Positions 60,995-64,000 of a stretch of DNA of 64,000 bases are shown one piece after another. Source of the DNA: Branchinecta lynchi (Eukaryota > Arthropoda > Branchiopoda > Anostraca > Branchinectidae); NCBI GenBank assembly GCA_023053575.1, contig JAKZAP010000014.1, positions 1 through 64,000 of the forward strand, given 5' to 3'. Position numbers and translations under genes: made by a program. Numbering within the stretch: the stretch's first letter is position 1; the number at the start of each line of letters is the position of its first letter. The notes beneath the pieces are model-generated. The model was not told the origin of the DNA and ran no database searches. It saw only the letters and a program-made list of their open reading frames with translations.

Positions 60995-63900
60995 GGTTTG
61001 TTTTCCCACAAGGTTTGTTTTAACAAAAGGTTTGTTTTCCCACAAGCTTTGTTTTCCCCCAAGGTTGGTTTTCCCGCAAGGTTGGTTTTCCCACAAGGTT
61101 TCGTTTCCCACTGTGTTGGTTTTCCCAAAAGGTTCGCTTTCCCGCAAGGCTGGTTTTCCCACAAGGTTTGTTTTCCCACTGTGTTGGTTTTCCCAAAAGG
61201 TTCGCTTTCCCACAAGGTTGGTTTTCCCACAAGCTTGGTTTTCCCGCAGGGTTGCTTTCCCCATAAGGTTGGTTTTCCCACAAGGTTTGTTTTCTCACAA
61301 GGTTTGTTTTCCCACTAGGTTGTTTTCCCCACTAGGTTGGTTTTCCCACAAGGTTTGTTTTCCCACAAGCTTTGTTTTCCCCCAAGGTTGGTTTTCCCGC
61401 AAGGTTGGTTTTCCCACAAGGTTTGTTTTCCCACTGTGTTGGTTTTCCCAAAAGATTCGCTTTCCCGCAAGGTTGGTTTTCCCACAAGGTTTGTTTTCCC
61501 ACAAGGTTTGTTTTCCCATAAGGTTTGTTTTCCCACAAGGTTTGTTTTCCCACAAGGTTTGTTTTCCCACAAGGTTCGTTTTCCCACAAGGTTGGTTTTC
61601 CCGCAAGGTTGGTTTTCCCACAAGGTTTGTTTTCCCACTGTGTTGGTTTTCCCAAAAGGTTCGCTTTCCCACAAGGTTGATTTTCCCATAAGGTTTGTTT
61701 TCCCACAAGGTTTGTTTTCCCACAAGGTTTGTTTTCCCACAAGGTTCGTTTTCCCACAAGGTTGGTTTTCCCGCAAGGTTGGTTTTCCCACAAGGTTTGT
61801 TTTCCCACTGTGTCGGTTTTCCCAAAAGGTTCGCTTTCCCACAAGGTTCGTTTTCCCGCAGGGTTGCTTTCCCCATAAGGTTTGTTTTCCCACTAGGTTT
61901 GTTTCTTCACAAGGTTTGTTTTCCCACAAGGTTTGTTTTCCCCCAAGGTTGGTCTTCCCGCAAGGTTGGTTTTCCCACAAGGTTTGTTTTCCGACTCTGT
62001 TGGTTTTCCCAAAAGGTTCGCTTTCCCACAAGGTTGGTTTTCCCACAAGGTTGGTTTTCCCACAAGGTTTGTTTTCTCACAAGGTTTGTTTTCCCACTAG
62101 GTTGTTGTTGGTTTTCCCACAAGGTTTGTTTCCCCACAAGGTTTGTTTTCCCATAAGGTTTGTTTTCCCACAAGGTTTGTTTTCCCACAAGGTTTGTTTT
62201 CCCACAAGGTTTGTTTTACCACAAGGTTGGTTTTCCCGAAAGGTTTGTTTCCCCACAAGGTTTCTTTCCCCATAAGGTTGGTTTTCCCACAAGGTTTGTT
62301 TTCTCACAAGGTTTGTTTTCCCACAAGGTTTGTTTTCCCACAAGGTTTGTTTTCCCAAAAGCTTTGTTTTCCCCCAAGGTTGGTTTTCCCGCAAGGTTGG
62401 TTTTCCCACAAGGTTTGTTTTCCCACTGTGTTGGTTTTCCCACAAGGTTTGTTTTCCCACTGTGTTGGTTTTCCCAAAAGGTTCGCTTTCCCACAAGGTT
62501 GGTTTTCTGACAAGGTTGGTTTTCCCACAAGGTTTGTTTTCCCACTGTGTTGGTTTTCCCAAAAGGTTCGCTTTCCCACAAGGTTGGTTTTCCCACAAGG
62601 TTTGTTTTCCCACAAGGTTTGTTTTCCCACAAGGTTTGTTTTACCACAAGGTTGGTTTTCCCGAAAGGTTTGTTTCCCCACAAGGTTTCTTTCCCCATAA
62701 GGTTGGTTTTCCCACAAGGTTTGTTTTCTCACAAGGTTTGTTTTCCCACAAGGTTTGTTTTCCCACAAGGTTTGTTTTCCCAAAAGGTTTGTTTTCCCAC
62801 AAGCTTTGTTTTCCCCCAAGGTTGGTTTTCCCGCAAGGTTGGTTTTCCCACAAGGTTTGTTTACCCACTGTGTTGGTTTTCCCAAAAGGTTCGCTTTCCC
62901 GCAAGGTTGGTTTTCCAACAAGGTTTGTTTTCCCACTGTGTTGGTTTTCCCAAAAGGTTCGCTTTCCCACAAGGTTGGTTTTCCCACAAGGTTGGTTTTC
63001 CCGCAGCGTTGCTTTCCCCATAAGGTTGGTTTTCCCACAAGGTTTGTTTCCCCACAAGGTTTGTTTTCCCATAAGGTTTGTTTTCCCACAAGGTTTTTTT
63101 TCCCACAAGGTTTGTTTTCCCACAAGGTTTGTTTTCCCACAAGGTTGGTTTTCCCGCAAGGTTGGTTTTCCCACAAGGTTTGTTTTCCCACTGTGTTGGT
63201 TTTCCCACAAGGTTTGTTTTCCCACTGTGTTGGTTTTCCCAAAAGGTTCGCTTTCCCACAAGGTTTGTTTTCCCACAAGGTTTGTTTTCCCACAAGGTTT
63301 GTTTTCCCACAAGGTTGGTTTTCCCGAAAGTTTTGTTTCCCCACAAGGTTGGTTTTCCCACAAGGTTGGTTTTCCCGCAGGGTTTGTTTTCCCACAAGGT
63401 TAGTTTTCCCGCAAGGTTTGTTTTCCCACAAGGTTAGTTTTCCCACAAGGTTTGTTTCCCCATAAGGTTTGTTTCCCCACAAGGTTTTTTTTCCCACAAG
63501 GATTGTTTTCTCACAAGGTTTGTTTTCCCACTGTGTTGGTTTTCCCAAAAGGTTCGCTTTCCCGCAAGGTTGGTTTTCCCACAAGGTTGGTTTTCCCGCA
63601 GGGTTTGTTTCCCCATAAGGTTGGTTTTCCCACAAGGTTTGTCTTCTCACAAGGTTTGTTTTCCCACAAGGTTTGTTTTCCCACAAGGTTTGTTTTCCCA
63701 CAAGGTTGGTTTTCCCGCAGGGTTTGTTTTCCCACAAGGTTTGTTTTCCCGAAAGGTTTGTTTCCCCCCATGGTGGGTTTTCCCACAAGGTTGGTTTTCC
63801 CGCAGGGTTTGTTTTCCCACAAGGCTTGTTTTCTCACAAGGTTTGTTTTCTCACAAGGTTGGTTTTCCCGAAAGGTTTGTTTCCCCACAAGGTTGGTTTT

Positions 63901-64000
63901 CCCACAAGGTTGGTTTTCCCGCAGGGTTTGTTTTCCTACAAGGTTAGTTTTCCCGCAAGGTTTGTTTCCCCACAAGGTTTGTTTTCCCACAAGGATTGTT
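60995..64000 (+). repeat. Second copy of the 55521-58673 segment, runs off the window
   Basis: Partner of 55521-58673. It lacks the 147-bp duplication and keeps regular CCCGCAAGGTTGG near 61600 where the partner is altered. A private change is AAGGCTTG near 63824 (the partner has AAGGTTTG). The match is still good at the last base, so the true right limit lies outside the window. Confidence 0.82.

Larger units (their letters stand above)
238..61374 (+). repeat. Dispersed AAGCTT-bearing units
   Basis: A G-to-C change turns AAGGTT into AAGCTT, a HindIII recognition sequence, mostly in units reading AAGCTTTGTTTTCCCCC (for example 238, about 1993, 2318, 4171, 7055, 12417, 15259, 17269 and 61369), with fewer AAGCTTGG forms (about 1648, 40795, 53825, 61232). 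Dozens are spread through the window, usually once or twice per higher-order module. Otherwise the array is poor in restriction sites. Confidence 0.75.
1749..62120 (+). repeat. 31 landmark 23-bp units with a TTGTTG insert
   Basis: These are TAGG-type units in which TTGTTG is inserted, giving TAGGTTGTTGTTGG and 23 bases in all. I located starts at 1749, 3116, 5501, 8394, 10914, 13756, 16598, 18608, 21331, 22696, 24842, 26293, 30297, 32919, 34201, 36299, 38533, 40970, 41554, 42493, 43432, 45647, 48000, 48198, 50142, 53359, 54963, 55292, 56624, 60329 and 62098. Each follows a CTCAC unit and a CCCAC unit. All probably descend from a single insertion, so they are convenient anchors for defining higher-order periods. 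Confidence 0.88.
1..64000 (+). repeat. 17-bp satellite array filling the window
   Basis: Every stretch I read is built from the unit AAGGTTTGTTTTCCCAC or a one-to-few-base variant, always in the same orientation. The consensus is 41 percent GC and strongly strand-asymmetric: the plus strand has 11 pyrimidines and 6 purines per unit. Recurrent variants include AAGGTTGGTTTTCCCAC, AAGGTTGGTTTTCCCGC, AAGGTTTGTTTCCCCAC, AAGGTTTGTTTTCTCAC, AGGGTTGCTTTCCCCAT, AAGGTTAGTTTTCCCGC and the linked pair TGTGTTGGTTTTCCCAA + AAGGTTCGCTTTCCCAC. The array starts and ends inside a unit, so neither edge is present. Arrays of this length are typical of eukaryotic constitutive heterochromatin (general knowledge). 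I do not recognise the family and cannot place it on a chromosome. Confidence 0.98.

Noticed and set aside
1..64000. CRISPR array
   Set aside because: Units are contiguous and there are no unique spacers between conserved repeats.
1..64000. CENP-B box, because the unit is also 17 bp
   Set aside because: The best minus-strand match, in CCCGAAAGG units, keeps TTCG, the central A and one C, about six of the nine required positions, and lacks the CGGG end.
1..64000. Telomeric repeat
   Set aside because: The unit is neither TTAGGG-like nor TTTTGGGG-like; GGGAAAAC on the minus strand is only superficially similar and the array has higher-order structure unlike telomeres.
1..64000. G-quadruplex-forming array on the minus strand
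   Set aside because: GGG runs are 14 bases apart, well beyond usual loop lengths, with only one G run per unit.
1..64000. NF-kappaB sites from GGGAAAACC
   Set aside because: The sequence lacks the pyrimidine pair of the GGGRNNYYCC consensus.
1..64000. Nucleosome phasing from ten units equalling 170 bp
   Set aside because: No ten-unit period dominates the variant order; a ten-unit spacing is seen only locally near 51.2-51.4 kb.
1..64000. Transposable element or gene insertion interrupting the satellite
   Set aside because: I looked for any stretch that leaves the 17-bp pattern for more than about one unit and found none.

Overview
The whole 64 kb window is one uninterrupted head-to-tail tandem array of a 17-bp unit, with plus-strand consensus AAGGTTTGTTTTCCCAC. 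There are roughly 3,700 units. I see no unique sequence, gene, RNA gene, transposable element, inversion or array boundary, and the array runs off both ends. Satellite DNA of this size and kind points to a eukaryotic nuclear genome, in pericentromeric, subtelomeric or other constitutive heterochromatin. I do not recognise the satellite family and cannot name the organism or the chromosomal position.

The units are not identical. About a dozen recurrent variants (endings CCCGC, CCCAT, CTCAC, CCCCAC; starts TGTG, TAGG, AAGC, AGGG, GGTTAG, GGTTCGC) occur in fixed orders, so the array has higher-order structure that can be read by eye. Positions 1-3859 are a mosaic of diverged modules. Positions about 3860-24000 are a higher-order repeat of about 170 units (2893 bp, or 2842 bp after loss of three units), amplified several times and later cut or expanded to 2010-, 1155- and 713-bp periods. 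Positions about 24000-34850 are a more diverged mosaic. Positions about 34850-64000 hold other multi-kilobase duplications: a 2.2-kb pair, a 939-bp triplet, and pairs displaced by 9189, 7713, 1933 and 5474 bp. Block limits are read by eye from variant positions and are good to a few units.

The many long open reading frames on both strands are a by-product of the repeat. Because 17 is not a multiple of 3, each frame passes through all three phases of the unit, and the consensus has no stop in any phase on either strand. Frames close only where variants such as ATAAGG, CTAGG, GGTTAG or CTCAC create one. I therefore annotate no protein-coding gene.

The interest lies in array evolution: datable nested amplifications, off-register junctions, sharp recombination breakpoints between modules, and consensus units that contain textbook-like DNA-binding motifs (TGTGGGAA on the minus strand; TTTCCCGC in one variant). 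I see no evidence of a gene-encoded system.
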